Shown here: positions 8,856 to 17,697 of the stretch, piece by piece | Layout of the letters: every line of letters begins with the position of its first letter | How positions within the stretch are numbered: the stretch's first letter is position 1 | Origin: Termitidicoccus mucosus | GTDB taxonomy: Bacteria > Verrucomicrobiota > Verrucomicrobiia > Opitutales > Opitutaceae | Direction of reading: 5' to 3' | Length of the DNA: 64,000 nt | Assembly (NCBI RefSeq): GCF_038725785.1 | Contig: NZ_CP109796.1 | Span: 6,820,501-6,884,500 of the forward strand | The notes under the pieces: generated by a model | The model's input: the letters and a program-made list of their open reading frames with translations, nothing else | Databases searched by the model: none | Told to the model about the DNA's origin: nothing | Made by a program: the position numbers and the translations under genes

Positions 8856-9695
8856 TCAGAAATCGGGCCGGCGTCCGGGCCCGGGTTGTTTGATTTGGAG
8901 CTGGAGCAGCTCCGGTTTTTGGGTGTTGTCGCTGGCGAGCAGGGCGGTGACGGGCAGGAGCAGGGCGAGGCTTTTCGGGACATGGCCGCGGGCGGGGTTT
9001 TCGGGGATGGGGATGACGGTCAGGCGGAAGGCGGCCCCGCCTTGGAGGGACAGGGTGGGGATTTCGGTTCCGTTAAAATCATGCCGGGTGGCCCGCAGGG
9101 AATGGATTTCGGGCTCGCATTTGAGGATGGCGTGGAAGTGCCGGGGGATTTGTCCGGTGGCGAGCAGGCCTTCCAGCAGGCTGTTGAGGCAGAAGGTGCC
9201 CGGGTTGCCGAGGATGGGCAGTTTGAAAGGCCCTTCGATGACGGTTTCGCCGCCGGGTTTTTTTAGGATTTGGGCGGAGAGGTTTTCCCGGAGCAGTTCG
9301 ATCGCGCGGGTTCGCAGCGGGGCTTCGAGTGCCGCGGGCAGTTTTCGTCCGGCGGCGTCGAGCGGCGCGCTTTTTTTGAAGGCGATAAAAAATCCCGCCA
9401 TGAGCAGCAGGAGCAGCCCGGACGTGGCGGCGGCCTTGGATTTCCCCCGGGCGGGCAGCCCTGCGCCGAGGAAAATGACCGGGCCGGTGAAGTAGAGGAC
9501 GGTCAGGATGGTTTTTTCGCCAGGGAGCAGCCATGCGAGCGGGAGGTTGAAAAATCCGATGGCGGAGAGGATGGCGCAGCCGGCGAAGGTGGCGGCCCAG
9601 GCGTGTTTTTTCGCGGGCTTGAGGATGAGAAAAAGGATGGAGGCGGTGAGCCCGGGAATGATGGCGGCGCAGAGCCCGGCGGTAAAAATGTGCAT
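8856..9695 (-). CDS. Membrane protein of unknown function
   Basis: A 279-residue protein with four predicted hydrophobic segments in the first 110 residues (about 3-25, 31-55, 62-81, 89-107), then a soluble C-terminal domain of about 170 residues. I do not recognise the family. The soluble part contains GPFKLPILGN, which resembles GPFRLPGL in the product of the next gene upstream (9769-10851), so the two may share a small domain. Lying between the pilin-like gene and the VirB4 locus, it is a candidate secretion-system membrane component. Confidence 0.65.
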   Translation of the reverse strand: MHIFTAGLCAAIIPGLTASILFLILKPAKKHAWAATFAGCAILSAIGFFNLPLAWLLPGEKTILTVLYFTGPVIFLGAGLPARGKSKAAATSGLLLLLMAGFFIAFKKSAPLDAAGRKLPAALEAPLRTRAIELLRENLSAQILKKPGGETVIEGPFKLPILGNPGTFCLNSLLEGLLATGQIPRHFHAILKCEPEIHSLRATRHDFNGTEIPTLSLQGGAAFRLTVIPIPENPARGHVPKSLALLLPVTALLASDNTQKPELLQLQIKQPGPGRRPDF

Positions 9696-9768
9696 GTGAT
9701 TATTATGATATTTTATTGTTTATTGCCGGGATTATTGCCGGCGGGTTTTTGATAAAAAGGCCGGGGTA

Positions 9769-10851
9769 TTATTCCCGGGAAAATATCCAGGCATGTTTGA
9801 TGAGGATGCGGTTGAGCAGGCCGTTTTTGATGACAGGGATGACGGGATGGGCCGGGTCGATGGGGTGGCGCTGGATTTTGCGTGCCAGGCCGCCGGCGAG
9901 TTTGGGATGGGCGGCGGCGGACAGGATGAGCGCGGCGGGGCTGATCGCATGGGTGGCGGCCAGATCGCGCCAGGCGGCGCCGGCGAGTTTTCCAAACCGG
10001 GCCAGCAGCCGGGCCTGGTCGTTTGATTTGTGCAGATAGCGGGTTACATCGAGGCTTTCGAGCCGGTTGGGCTTGGTGCGGGTGAGCCAGTCGGCCCAGG
10101 TCACTTGTTCCTCGATCAGGGTTTCGACGGTTTCGAACGGCAGTATCTGGAGGCGATCGCTTCCGGTTTCATGGATTGTGCCCGCGAGGGTTTCGCACGG
10201 GTTTGTCCCCCCGGTGATGACGCGGGTGATTTCGCGGGCGCGGGTTTTGCGGTCCGGGCGCGAGAGCAGGTGGCGCAGTTGCGGAGTGACGCCGTTTTTG
10301 CCTTCCTCGATCAAAAGCGATTGGCCGGGCCCGGTGGAAATGCTTCCGGCTTGGTCGAGTGTTTCCAGTGTTTGTCTCAGGGTAAAGATGACGCCGGATT
10401 CGCCCGCGGGTGGGGGAGGGGCGGAAATTGGCGGGCTGGGCGGGCCGGGGCGGGGCCGGGTTTGGTGGATCAAGGTTTCGAGGATTTTGGAAGTGATTTC
10501 GGTCTGGAGCAGGCTGGTGAGGCCGGGCAGGCGGAAGGGGCCGTCGGGCGTTTTTTTTGAAAGTTGTCCCAAGCCGTCCACGAGGATTTGTTTTTGGGTT
10601 TCCGCGTCCCCCAGATCGAAGTATTCAAAAATTATTTCCGGGGATTCTATTTTCCAGGTTTCGAGTTCCAGCCGGATGTTTCCGCCCAAATTCCAGAGCC
10701 GGGCGCGGATGACTTGGGGTTCGCCGCAGGGGGAGAGTCCGGCCTCGTTTTTGAGGATGCGCAGGCGGATGCCGGTTTTTTGGAAAAAATCTTTTTTCGG
10801 CTCGGCGTGGAGGGCGTCGAGGGAGCGGATGGCGGATTCGAGGGAATGCAT
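9769..10851 (-). CDS. Unrecognised cytoplasmic protein next to virB4
   Basis: A 360-residue protein without signal peptide or transmembrane segment. It starts MHSLESAIRSLDALHAEPKK and has a proline-rich linker near residues 140-155 (RPRPGPPSPP), followed by a mainly helical C-terminal half. I recognise no family. It is divergent from virB4, with only 50 bp between the two start codons, and both starts lack a clear Shine-Dalgarno sequence. The phrase GPFRLPGL is shared in part with the neighbouring membrane protein. Its position suggests an accessory role in the same apparatus. Confidence 0.65.
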   Translation of the reverse strand: MHSLESAIRSLDALHAEPKKDFFQKTGIRLRILKNEAGLSPCGEPQVIRARLWNLGGNIRLELETWKIESPEIIFEYFDLGDAETQKQILVDGLGQLSKKTPDGPFRLPGLTSLLQTEITSKILETLIHQTRPRPGPPSPPISAPPPPAGESGVIFTLRQTLETLDQAGSISTGPGQSLLIEEGKNGVTPQLRHLLSRPDRKTRAREITRVITGGTNPCETLAGTIHETGSDRLQILPFETVETLIEEQVTWADWLTRTKPNRLESLDVTRYLHKSNDQARLLARFGKLAGAAWRDLAATHAISPAALILSAAAHPKLAGGLARKIQRHPIDPAHPVIPVIKNGLLNRILIKHAWIFSRE

Positions 10852-10901
10852 ATCGGAGGGCCTGGTTTGGTTTCGGATGAGCTTTTTTCATATGTTCATT
10901 T

Positions 10902-13766
10902 ATGAAAATTGCCTCGAATGCGCTTCCGCTTTCGCAATACGCCCCGGTGGGTTCGGGTTTGCCCGGGGGGACGGCGCGGCTGGATGCGTATGAGGATTTC
11001 GCGCCGCAGTTTCCCGTGGCGCACCTTGACGAGATCCGGGGGGACGGGACGTTGTCCCCGGTGGAGGATTTGGACACGCGGGGCGTGGTGGTTTCGCAGG
11101 ATTTCGCGCTTGGGGGCGGGTTTTTTATCGAAAGCCCGGATTTGCGTTATTACGCGCAGGAGGCGGCGGACACGGTGCATCGCGGACTGGCGGCCGCCAT
11201 CGGCATGCTGCGCAAAGGAGAGCGGTTGCAATTTGTCTGGATGCCCCAGGATGTGATGGACCCTTTGTATGAAGGTTATGGGGCGCGCCCGGATGACCCG
11301 CCGTTTGTGGCGTATGCGCGCGCCCGGCGCCTGGCCGATTATCAACGGCGGTTTGCGACCGGGCAGCTGCGGCATTTTTTATCGATGTGTTTTTTGCAGA
11401 CTCCGTATGAGGGCCGGGTTTGCGATGTTTCGCGGCGGGGGCTGGCGTCCCGGGTATTGGGCGGGTTGTCCGACGTGATGGGCTCGGGCCTGCCTTTGGC
11501 CCGCACGGTGTTTCGTTCCACGGAGCGCTTGGATTTGCTGCGGCAGATGGGCGCATGGGGCGCCCGGGTGTCCCAGATGGAGCGGGCGTTTGGCAAGGTC
11601 CGCGGCTTGGCCACCCGGCCGGTGCATTCGACGGATTATATTCGTTTGTGGCGCCGGTTGCTGTCACCCGACTTGTGGGAGCGGCTGCGGTTTGAGTCCG
11701 GGGCGGTGCAGGGATTGTATTCCAATCTGGGCTCGACGGCCTCGGTGGCGGCGCAGTGTGTGACCGGGCGGATTACCGACGCGGGCGCGTATTTCACGAC
11801 CGGCTGGTATTATCATCGGATTCTGACGCTGGAGGTGCCGCCGGCCTTTGTGGAAATGGGTTATTTAATGACGGCGTTCACCCGGTCGGAAGTGCTGGGT
11901 GCGGTGCGCAATTTTCAACTGGCCTTGAATCTGACCCCGCGGGACAAGACGCGGGACAAGGTGGTCTTGAAGAAGAAGCGCGGCCTGGTGCTGGCCCAGT
12001 ATCGGGATGATCCGATGAAACATCCGGAGCTGGAGGTGCAGCTGGCCCAGATAAACGCGCAGTTGTCGGCGTTGGAAAACGACGATGTGTCCTCGTTGTT
12101 TTCCGCCACGTTGACGGTGCATTTGTGGAGCCGTGATCCGGCGGATCTGGTCGCGTCCGAGGAGGTGATTATTGCGCAGGTCAGGAGCATCACGACCATG
12201 GTGCTGGGCGGGGAGAGCCTGGCGGCGTTTCCTTATTTTCTGTCCTATTGCCTGCCCGGATGCCCGGGCCGGGGGGATGCGCACCGGGTGGTGGCGCTGA
12301 CCAATGAGGAGGCGGCGCCGCTGGTGCCGTTGCTCGGGCAGGGGACGGGCGTGCTGGCGAAGGTGCGCGAGCCGGCGGTGCCCGCCTTGTTCGAGACCGC
12401 CTTGGGCACGCCGTTCGCCCTTGATTTTTTTGCCCGCAGGCGCGTGCCCATGTATGGTGGCGTGACCGTGGGAGGCTCCGGCTCGGGCAAGAGTTTTTTG
12501 TTTAATTATCTGATTTCGAGTTATTGCAATCGCCGCACCCGGGTGCTGGTGGTGGACGCGGCGGTGGGCACCCCGTCGTTCAAGACCGCCTGCGCGGTTT
12601 TGGGCGGCGCGTATGTGGAAAAGGATTTTTGTTTCAACGCGCTGGGGACAAAAGTCACCAACGGGCAGGTGCAGCCGCCGGACGAGGAGGATTTGAAATT
12701 GCAGCTGGCCACGCTGGAGGCGATATTGCAGGGCGGGGCGGATGCGCGCCCGCTCGGCAATGAGCAGCGCGCTTTTCTGACGGAATCGATCAATTATTTG
12801 TTCGCGAATCCCCCGGCCTCGGGGGTGCCGTATTTGCGGGATTTGCCCCAGGCGATGCGCAATTGCGTGCAGGGCAGGCCGGAATCGTCCGGTTATGTGC
12901 GGATGGCGGACGACTGGAGCCAGGTGCTGTCCTCGTCGTGGACTTTTCCGGACGGGGCGAACATGAATGCGCGTTATGTGGACGGGCCGGATGATTTTCC
13001 CCGGGCGTGGCTGACGGTCTTTGATTTGAAGTGGGTGCTGGACCGGGAGGATTTGCTGACGGTGTTCATGACTTTGATCTTCCGGCATCTGTCGCAGATC
13101 ACCGCGCGCAACAGCACGCTGCCGGACCACGAGCGGGAGCATGTGCTGGTGATATTTGACGAGGCATGGAAGGTTTTGTTTCGAAAGGCGTTTGCCGAGA
13201 ATGTGCTCGGGCTATACAAGGCGGCGCGCTCCCGCGATGTAAGCCTCCACCTGCTGACGCAGGATTTTTCGGATTTGATTAATTTTGTCTCGCGCATGAC
13301 CGGCTCGATGTCGGCGGCGAAGACCAGTCCGATCATCACCCAGTCGTCGCATTTTTTCTTTGCCAATATAGACGCGAAGGAGGCGGAGCTGATCGGGGAC
13401 ACGCTGAACCTGACCGTGGACCAATGCCGGATGCTGCCGGCGCTGGCGCGCGAGGACGGCAAGTTTGCGGAATACGGGTATTTTTGCCGGTTGATGGATC
13501 AGCCGGAATTGTTGTTCAGCCGGTTGCGCTACGCGCCGCTGCCGGAGGAGCTGTGGGCGTTTTCCTCCAGTTCGGACGATGACGGGCGGCGCATCCGGGT
13601 GCTGGCGGAGGTGCGGGATGAATTGCGCCAGCCGGGCGCGCGCGGGCGCCTGATTGCCGGGATGGTGGCCAAGGGCTGGTCGCAGGCGGGGTTGTCCCGG
13701 CTGGATGATTTGGCGCTGGCGAGGCATGTCATGATTTACCGGCTCGCGCTGGATGGCTCCCGGTGA
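10902..13766 (+). CDS. VirB4/TraC-type type IV secretion ATPase
   Basis: A 954-residue ATPase of the VirB4/TraC family, which powers pilus assembly and substrate transfer at the inner membrane. The N-terminal half is the CagE/TraC-type region; the C-terminal half is the RecA-like motor with Walker A GGSGSGKS at about residues 523-530 and Walker B HVLVIFDEAWKVLF at about 747-760, where 'DEAW' is the usual VirB4 form. Later come conserved SRDVSLHLLTQDFSD and a TQSSHFFF-type segment. Length (800-950) is usual. It reads opposite to the flanking minus-strand genes and ends 13 bp from the convergent nucleotidyltransferase gene. It is the firmest evidence that the accessory block carries a type IV secretion or conjugation apparatus. 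Confidence 0.92.
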   Translation: MKIASNALPLSQYAPVGSGLPGGTARLDAYEDFAPQFPVAHLDEIRGDGTLSPVEDLDTRGVVVSQDFALGGGFFIESPDLRYYAQEAADTVHRGLAAAIGMLRKGERLQFVWMPQDVMDPLYEGYGARPDDPPFVAYARARRLADYQRRFATGQLRHFLSMCFLQTPYEGRVCDVSRRGLASRVLGGLSDVMGSGLPLARTVFRSTERLDLLRQMGAWGARVSQMERAFGKVRGLATRPVHSTDYIRLWRRLLSPDLWERLRFESGAVQGLYSNLGSTASVAAQCVTGRITDAGAYFTTGWYYHRILTLEVPPAFVEMGYLMTAFTRSEVLGAVRNFQLALNLTPRDKTRDKVVLKKKRGLVLAQYRDDPMKHPELEVQLAQINAQLSALENDDVSSLFSATLTVHLWSRDPADLVASEEVIIAQVRSITTMVLGGESLAAFPYFLSYCLPGCPGRGDAHRVVALTNEEAAPLVPLLGQGTGVLAKVREPAVPALFETALGTPFALDFFARRRVPMYGGVTVGGSGSGKSFLFNYLISSYCNRRTRVLVVDAAVGTPSFKTACAVLGGAYVEKDFCFNALGTKVTNGQVQPPDEEDLKLQLATLEAILQGGADARPLGNEQRAFLTESINYLFANPPASGVPYLRDLPQAMRNCVQGRPESSGYVRMADDWSQVLSSSWTFPDGANMNARYVDGPDDFPRAWLTVFDLKWVLDREDLLTVFMTLIFRHLSQITARNSTLPDHEREHVLVIFDEAWKVLFRKAFAENVLGLYKAARSRDVSLHLLTQDFSDLINFVSRMTGSMSAAKTSPIITQSSHFFFANIDAKEAELIGDTLNLTVDQCRMLPALAREDGKFAEYGYFCRLMDQPELLFSRLRYAPLPEELWAFSSSSDDDGRRIRVLAEVRDELRQPGARGRLIAGMVAKGWSQAGLSRLDDLALARHVMIYRLALDGSR

Positions 13767-13779
13767 GCAGTTCGTTTGT

Positions 13780-14505
13780 TCAGAAATCCGGTTGCGGGTC
13801 TTCGGGTTGTTCTTTTTGCGATTCGCATATCCGGTCGAACAAGTTTACCGCGATTTGGGCGCAGGCTGTTTTTACGGCGTCCCAATCCTGCCAGCGGGGC
13901 TGGAGCTTTTTATATTGTGCGAGGTCGGTGATATCCAAGTCATAGGGCATTGGATTGACCAGTTGGGCCTGTAGTTGTTGCAGGGAGGATTCCCCGCTGG
14001 CTTGCGGGTATAATCGGTCGAAGCATTGCAGGGCTTTTGCCGTGGCTTCGTCTCCCATGTGATCGGCCAGGGCCGCGAAGTCGAGGTAGTCGCGGGTGGC
14101 ATTGCGTTTGAGAATGAGCACTCCCTTGATTCGCAGCATTTCCTCCGGGGAGGGGAGGGTGATGGATTGGTCGCCAAAGGGCAGGGTGACGGTTTCCAAG
14201 GGGGCTTCCCGGATGAGCTGGCGGACGCCAGTTTCAATGCCGTCGAGGCTGCCCAGGATGATGACTGGTTCCTTGGTGCGCGCGGTTTTCCAGCCCGCCA
14301 CGGATTCGAGTTGCGCGAGTATTTCTTTATAGTGGCCGCGCAAATCAACCAATATGTGGTCGGCGTCGTAAGAGACGCGATGATTGGCGTAGATCGCCGA
14401 TGCGGTGCCGCCTACCAAGGTGGCGCCGGGCAGGATGTGCTGGAGGCGCGTGGCCGCCGACAGCACGTTTTCCCAGTCAGGCTGCGGTTTTGTGTTTTTT
14501 GACAT
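13780..14505 (-). CDS. Nucleotidyltransferase-fold protein (AbiEii/MenT-like toxin candidate)
   Basis: A 241-residue protein with a polymerase-beta-type nucleotidyltransferase core: LVGGTASAIYANHRVSYDAD carries the G-G/S motif and the D-x-D metal pair (YDADH, about residues 47-51). A second acidic position, ILGSLDGIETGVRQLI, and the helical tail are as in the AbiEii/AbiGii toxin family, whose members transfer nucleotides to tRNA or protein. It is the last of four overlapping minus-strand genes (15587 to 13780); its ATG lies inside the end of the 75-residue gene. Arrangement after a small helical partner fits a toxin-antitoxin or abortive-infection module. It may also simply be a NTase of unknown target. 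Confidence 0.75.
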   Translation of the reverse strand: MSKNTKPQPDWENVLSAATRLQHILPGATLVGGTASAIYANHRVSYDADHILVDLRGHYKEILAQLESVAGWKTARTKEPVIILGSLDGIETGVRQLIREAPLETVTLPFGDQSITLPSPEEMLRIKGVLILKRNATRDYLDFAALADHMGDEATAKALQCFDRLYPQASGESSLQQLQAQLVNPMPYDLDITDLAQYKKLQPRWQDWDAVKTACAQIAVNLFDRICESQKEQPEDPQPDF

Positions 14506-14704
14506 AATGCATCCAGAAGTGATAACGTTGGGCGTAGGGATCGGCAGTATAGTGCCGGCAGATTTGCTCCACCCTGTCCAGCAGGGCGGGATTGTTTATC
14601 ACGGCCTGGCGCAAATCCGCCCAGTCCTCCCAGGCTCCCCGGGATATGATATCATCAATGGCGGCGCCGGAAAATCCCGGATTGTCAAGATGGCGATGGA
14701 TCAT
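14477..14704 (-). CDS. Small helical partner protein of the nucleotidyltransferase
   Basis: A 75-residue protein (MIHRHLDNPGFSGAAIDDII...) with a central RGAWEDWADLRQAVI phrase and a charged tail. It overlaps both neighbours: its ATG overlaps the stop of the 99-residue gene (ATGA), and its own 3' end overlaps the start of the 241-residue nucleotidyltransferase. Such tight coupling is typical of an antitoxin or obligate partner. No DNA-binding motif is evident. The function is inferred only from context. Confidence 0.7.
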   Translation of the reverse strand: MIHRHLDNPGFSGAAIDDIISRGAWEDWADLRQAVINNPALLDRVEQICRHYTADPYAQRYHFWMHYVKKHKTAA

Positions 14705-15000
14705 GGGAATTTTGCGGATGTGCGGTTTGGCCGGCGGACTTGTCGCCGGAGCGCGTCCGGGTTGAGGGCGAGGCCGCGGACATGAATTTCCGTGACGGCT
14801 TTGCGCAGGGTGCGGTAGAGGGCCGGGTCAGTGGCCGCGAGTTGGACAGGAACGTCGGCGGCGATGGCGTCGGCGAAGGGGATGAGGCGTTCCCAGTCAC
14901 GGGCGGCGAGCAGCTCGGCCACTTGTTCGGGATGCTGGGCGAGGTGCCATGCGTCCATTTCACGCTGGCGGGCGCCGATGATTGACGTGAGTTTCATCAT
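14701..15000 (-). CDS. Small helical protein in nucleotidyltransferase operon
   Basis: A 99-residue protein starting with a double Met (MMKLTSIIGARQREMDAWHL). It looks largely helical, with two repeats of the sense 'leucine-alanine helix, aspartate turn', and has a basic C-terminus. It overlaps the DUF6036 gene upstream (ATGATG/TGA) and the 75-residue gene downstream (ATGA). I recognise no family. By position it could be the partner of the DUF6036 protein, so that the operon would hold two partner-plus-enzyme pairs. Confidence 0.65.
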   Translation of the reverse strand: MMKLTSIIGARQREMDAWHLAQHPEQVAELLAARDWERLIPFADAIAADVPVQLAATDPALYRTLRKAVTEIHVRGLALNPDALRRQVRRPNRTSAKFP

Positions 15001-15587
15001 CTTTCGGTTTCCGGTCCGATATCTGGTTTTTTAGGTTCGGGACGTTCCGGCAGGACATCGAGATAAACGATATTTTCGAGTGTTTGCTCTTTTGTTATGC
15101 CGGGAGGAAATTTATTGATGACTGCCTTGATTTGTTCGTTGGAAATACCGAAGTGATTTTTTAAATACATGATGTCTTCAAGATCCCGCGGGGAGGCGCG
15201 GGTCAGTTTTGAGGCGATGATGTTTTCGATCGGAGGGCGGATGATGGTCAGTCCGGTTTCCCGGAGCACGGTGATGGTCTCGTCATACGGGCCTATTTGA
15301 ACGATGTCCGGCTGGACAATTTGGATATAAGGCCGGCCGGGTTCCATTTCTTCTTTTGGGTTGAAGAGCAGTCCGGCTTTTTCGACCGCTTGTTTGAGGT
15401 CGCTGTAAAAGAAAGATGATCCATTGTTCCAGATATCGAGGTCGATGGATGTGCGGATTTGTTGGGCGAACATGCCGACGGCGGAGCCGATGATGCAAAG
15501 GGAAGCCGGATGTTCAAGGTACAGGGAGATTTTTTCCAGTTTTTCCGCCCATTGGTCTGCGTTGAGTCCGTGTTCGAAAGTTGTCAT
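14997..15587 (-). CDS. DUF6036-type nucleotidyltransferase
   Basis: A 196-residue protein with nucleotidyltransferase signatures CIIGSAVGMFAQQIRTSIDL followed by DIW, giving the G-S motif and the D-x-D pair at about residues 33 and 49-51. The later phrase IIASKLTRASPRDLEDIMYL is typical of DUF6036 and related antitoxin-like or toxin-like NTases, which are common on mobile elements. It is the first gene of the four-gene overlapping operon. Its target is unknown. The start follows a T-rich stretch with no strong ribosome-binding site. Confidence 0.8.
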   Translation of the reverse strand: MTTFEHGLNADQWAEKLEKISLYLEHPASLCIIGSAVGMFAQQIRTSIDLDIWNNGSSFFYSDLKQAVEKAGLLFNPKEEMEPGRPYIQIVQPDIVQIGPYDETITVLRETGLTIIRPPIENIIASKLTRASPRDLEDIMYLKNHFGISNEQIKAVINKFPPGITKEQTLENIVYLDVLPERPEPKKPDIGPETER

Positions 15588-15670
15588 GGTGTTTTTTTAC
15601 GGATGGTGTTGCCGGGTGTCAATTGGCGGCGTGCGCGTGGCTGCCGTCTTGTTTTTCCCTCGTGACTAGT

Positions 15671-17680
15671 TTATTCCTCCGTTTGGGTTTCGGCGATGTC
15701 GAGCGCCTCGGAGGCGGGGATGATGCGTTTGCAGGCGAGTTTCCACGCCTTTTGGCCCAGCGAGGCGAAGCCCTGTTCTTGCATGCGTTTCCGGAGCCCG
15801 TGGGGATCGGGGTCGCGGATGAACCGGACATCCCCGGCATTTTGGAAAAACGCGAATTCCTGCAAGGCGGTGCGCCCGTTGACGCCCTCGTGGTTGCAGG
15901 CCGAGCAGCCGGTGTTGTCGATGAGTTCGCCGAGCAGGTCCCCGGGCGCGCCGCGGACCAGGCAGGCGGTTTGTTCCTCCCGGGTGAGGGGGCGCTGGCA
16001 GTGAGGGCAGGAGAAGGCGGCCAGTTTTTGGGCGATGGCGGCTTTGAGCGTGTGGGCGGTGGTGGCGGTGTCGGCGCCCATTTCCTTGAGCCGGGAGGCG
16101 ATGAGGCAGGCGGATGCGGCATGGAGGGTGGACAGGAGGAGGTGGCCGGACAGGGAGAACTGGTTGGCCAGCTCGGCGGTCTCGCGGTCGCGGATTTCGC
16201 CGAGCATGAGCCCGTCGATGTCGTTGCGGAGGGACTGGCGGATGAGTCGGTGCCAGGAGACGTGCCGGTCGTGGAGCACCTCGGACTGGTGGAGCCAGGG
16301 GCCGAGCAGAAATTCGATGGGGTCCTCGATGGTTTGGAATTTGAGCCCCGGGTCCTTGAGGTGCCATGAATGGAGCAGGGTGTAAAGGGTCATGGATTTG
16401 CCGCTGCCGGTGGGGCCGGCGACCAGGACCATGCCGTCATTGAGCCGCAGGATGGCGTCCCAGGCGGCGCGGTCCTCGGGGAACAGGCTGGCGAGGGCGA
16501 AGATGTCGGGTTTGAGGTTGTCGGGGTCGAGCAGCCGGATGATGACCTGCGGCCAGAAGCGGGGCGGCGGCCCCGGATGGAGCGAGTAGCGCAGGTCGAC
16601 GGTGCGGCCCAGCAGGGGATCGGAGAAGGAGGCGCGGGCGTCCCTGGGCACGTGGGCGTCCTTGAGCGCGTCGAGCCCGGTGCCGAGCATGACGGTTTTA
16701 TAAAAATTATCCCGCTGGGAGACGGGGATCATGAGGCGGGGGCGCACTTTTCCGAATCTTCTGGAGGCGACGGCCACGGCGCCGTCGATGTTGGGCTGGA
16801 TGTGGATGTCGGAATGGCTTTCGAGGATGGCGGTTTTGAGGAAGTCTTCCCAGATTTTCCGGGTTTCGTGGGAAAATGCCGGCGGGGCGAGGTATTTGCC
16901 CGACGGGTCGCCCAGATGTTTGAACAACTGGGGGGTGAGCCGGATTTTTTTGAACAGGAGGGATTCCAGCCGGGCGTGGAGCCGGCGGGTTTCCTCGGCG
17001 GGCAGGTGGGATGCGTCCCAGGCGTAAATATGCGTGGGGGTTTCCCAGTAGGGGTTGAGCCGCGAGGCTTCCAGGGTTTTTTGGGTGAGGGGTTTTACCG
17101 CGAGGGGCTCCCAGTGTTTGTGCCGGTCGCAGGACAGCGCCTCATGGAGGTGGGTGAAGCCGTGGACGTGGAGGATGTCGGGCTCGATTTCGAGGCCGTT
17201 TTCGATGGCCTTGGTTTTCCAGCATGCGAAGGCGGCGCCGGTGCTTTCGGGCCGCCATGGGTCGGTGTCGAGTACGAGCAGCGCCTGGCGGTCGTCCGGG
17301 GTGCGGAGCAGGAATGCGAATTCCCGCTGGCGGGGGCGGGGCAGGGTGTCATATTTGTCGAGGGTGAGGATGAGCCGCGCGTCGTTGTATCCCGGGCAGG
17401 GGATGTAGCCCAGCGGTCTTTTTTCGCGGGCCTCGCGCAGGGCGAGTTCCTCGGCGAGGATGGACAGGAGTTGCCGGGGGGCGGGGCGCCCCATGTGGGG
17501 ATGGTTGACCAGGGTCCAGAGCAGCGCGGCGGGGCTGTCCGGCGGGATGGGCAGGGAGGCCATCCGGTGCTGGGTTTCCTGTTTTTTGATGATTTGCATC
17601 CGGCAAAGGGCCTCCAGCAGGTTGTCCTCGGGTTCGGGCCCGGCGGTGATGCCGGGATGTGGTGCCGGTTGGGAGTGCAT
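15671..17680 (-). CDS. GspE/PilB/VirB11-superfamily secretion ATPase
   Basis: A cytoplasmic hexameric motor of the GspE/PilT class, about 669 residues. It shows the N-domain phrase SHSDIHIQPN, Walker A AGPTGSGKS (about residues 416-424), the Asp box QTIEDPIEF (about 448), Walker B RNDIDGLMLGEIRDRE (about 485-500), the His box LLLSTLHAAS (about 516) and a four-cysteine zinc site, CPHC and CSAC (about 557 and 592). The zinc site is a mark of GspE/PilB rather than VirB11 or PilT. I chose the ATG at 17680 (MHSQPAP) because the longer frame overlaps the preceding gene. The first 200 residues are unlike any domain I know. Together with VirB4 it supplies the energy for the apparatus. Confidence 0.9.
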   Translation of the reverse strand: MHSQPAPHPGITAGPEPEDNLLEALCRMQIIKKQETQHRMASLPIPPDSPAALLWTLVNHPHMGRPAPRQLLSILAEELALREAREKRPLGYIPCPGYNDARLILTLDKYDTLPRPRQREFAFLLRTPDDRQALLVLDTDPWRPESTGAAFACWKTKAIENGLEIEPDILHVHGFTHLHEALSCDRHKHWEPLAVKPLTQKTLEASRLNPYWETPTHIYAWDASHLPAEETRRLHARLESLLFKKIRLTPQLFKHLGDPSGKYLAPPAFSHETRKIWEDFLKTAILESHSDIHIQPNIDGAVAVASRRFGKVRPRLMIPVSQRDNFYKTVMLGTGLDALKDAHVPRDARASFSDPLLGRTVDLRYSLHPGPPPRFWPQVIIRLLDPDNLKPDIFALASLFPEDRAAWDAILRLNDGMVLVAGPTGSGKSMTLYTLLHSWHLKDPGLKFQTIEDPIEFLLGPWLHQSEVLHDRHVSWHRLIRQSLRNDIDGLMLGEIRDRETAELANQFSLSGHLLLSTLHAASACLIASRLKEMGADTATTAHTLKAAIAQKLAAFSCPHCQRPLTREEQTACLVRGAPGDLLGELIDNTGCSACNHEGVNGRTALQEFAFFQNAGDVRFIRDPDPHGLRKRMQEQGFASLGQKAWKLACKRIIPASEALDIAETQTEE

Positions 17681-17697
17681 GGGGCGGGCGCCGGGGC

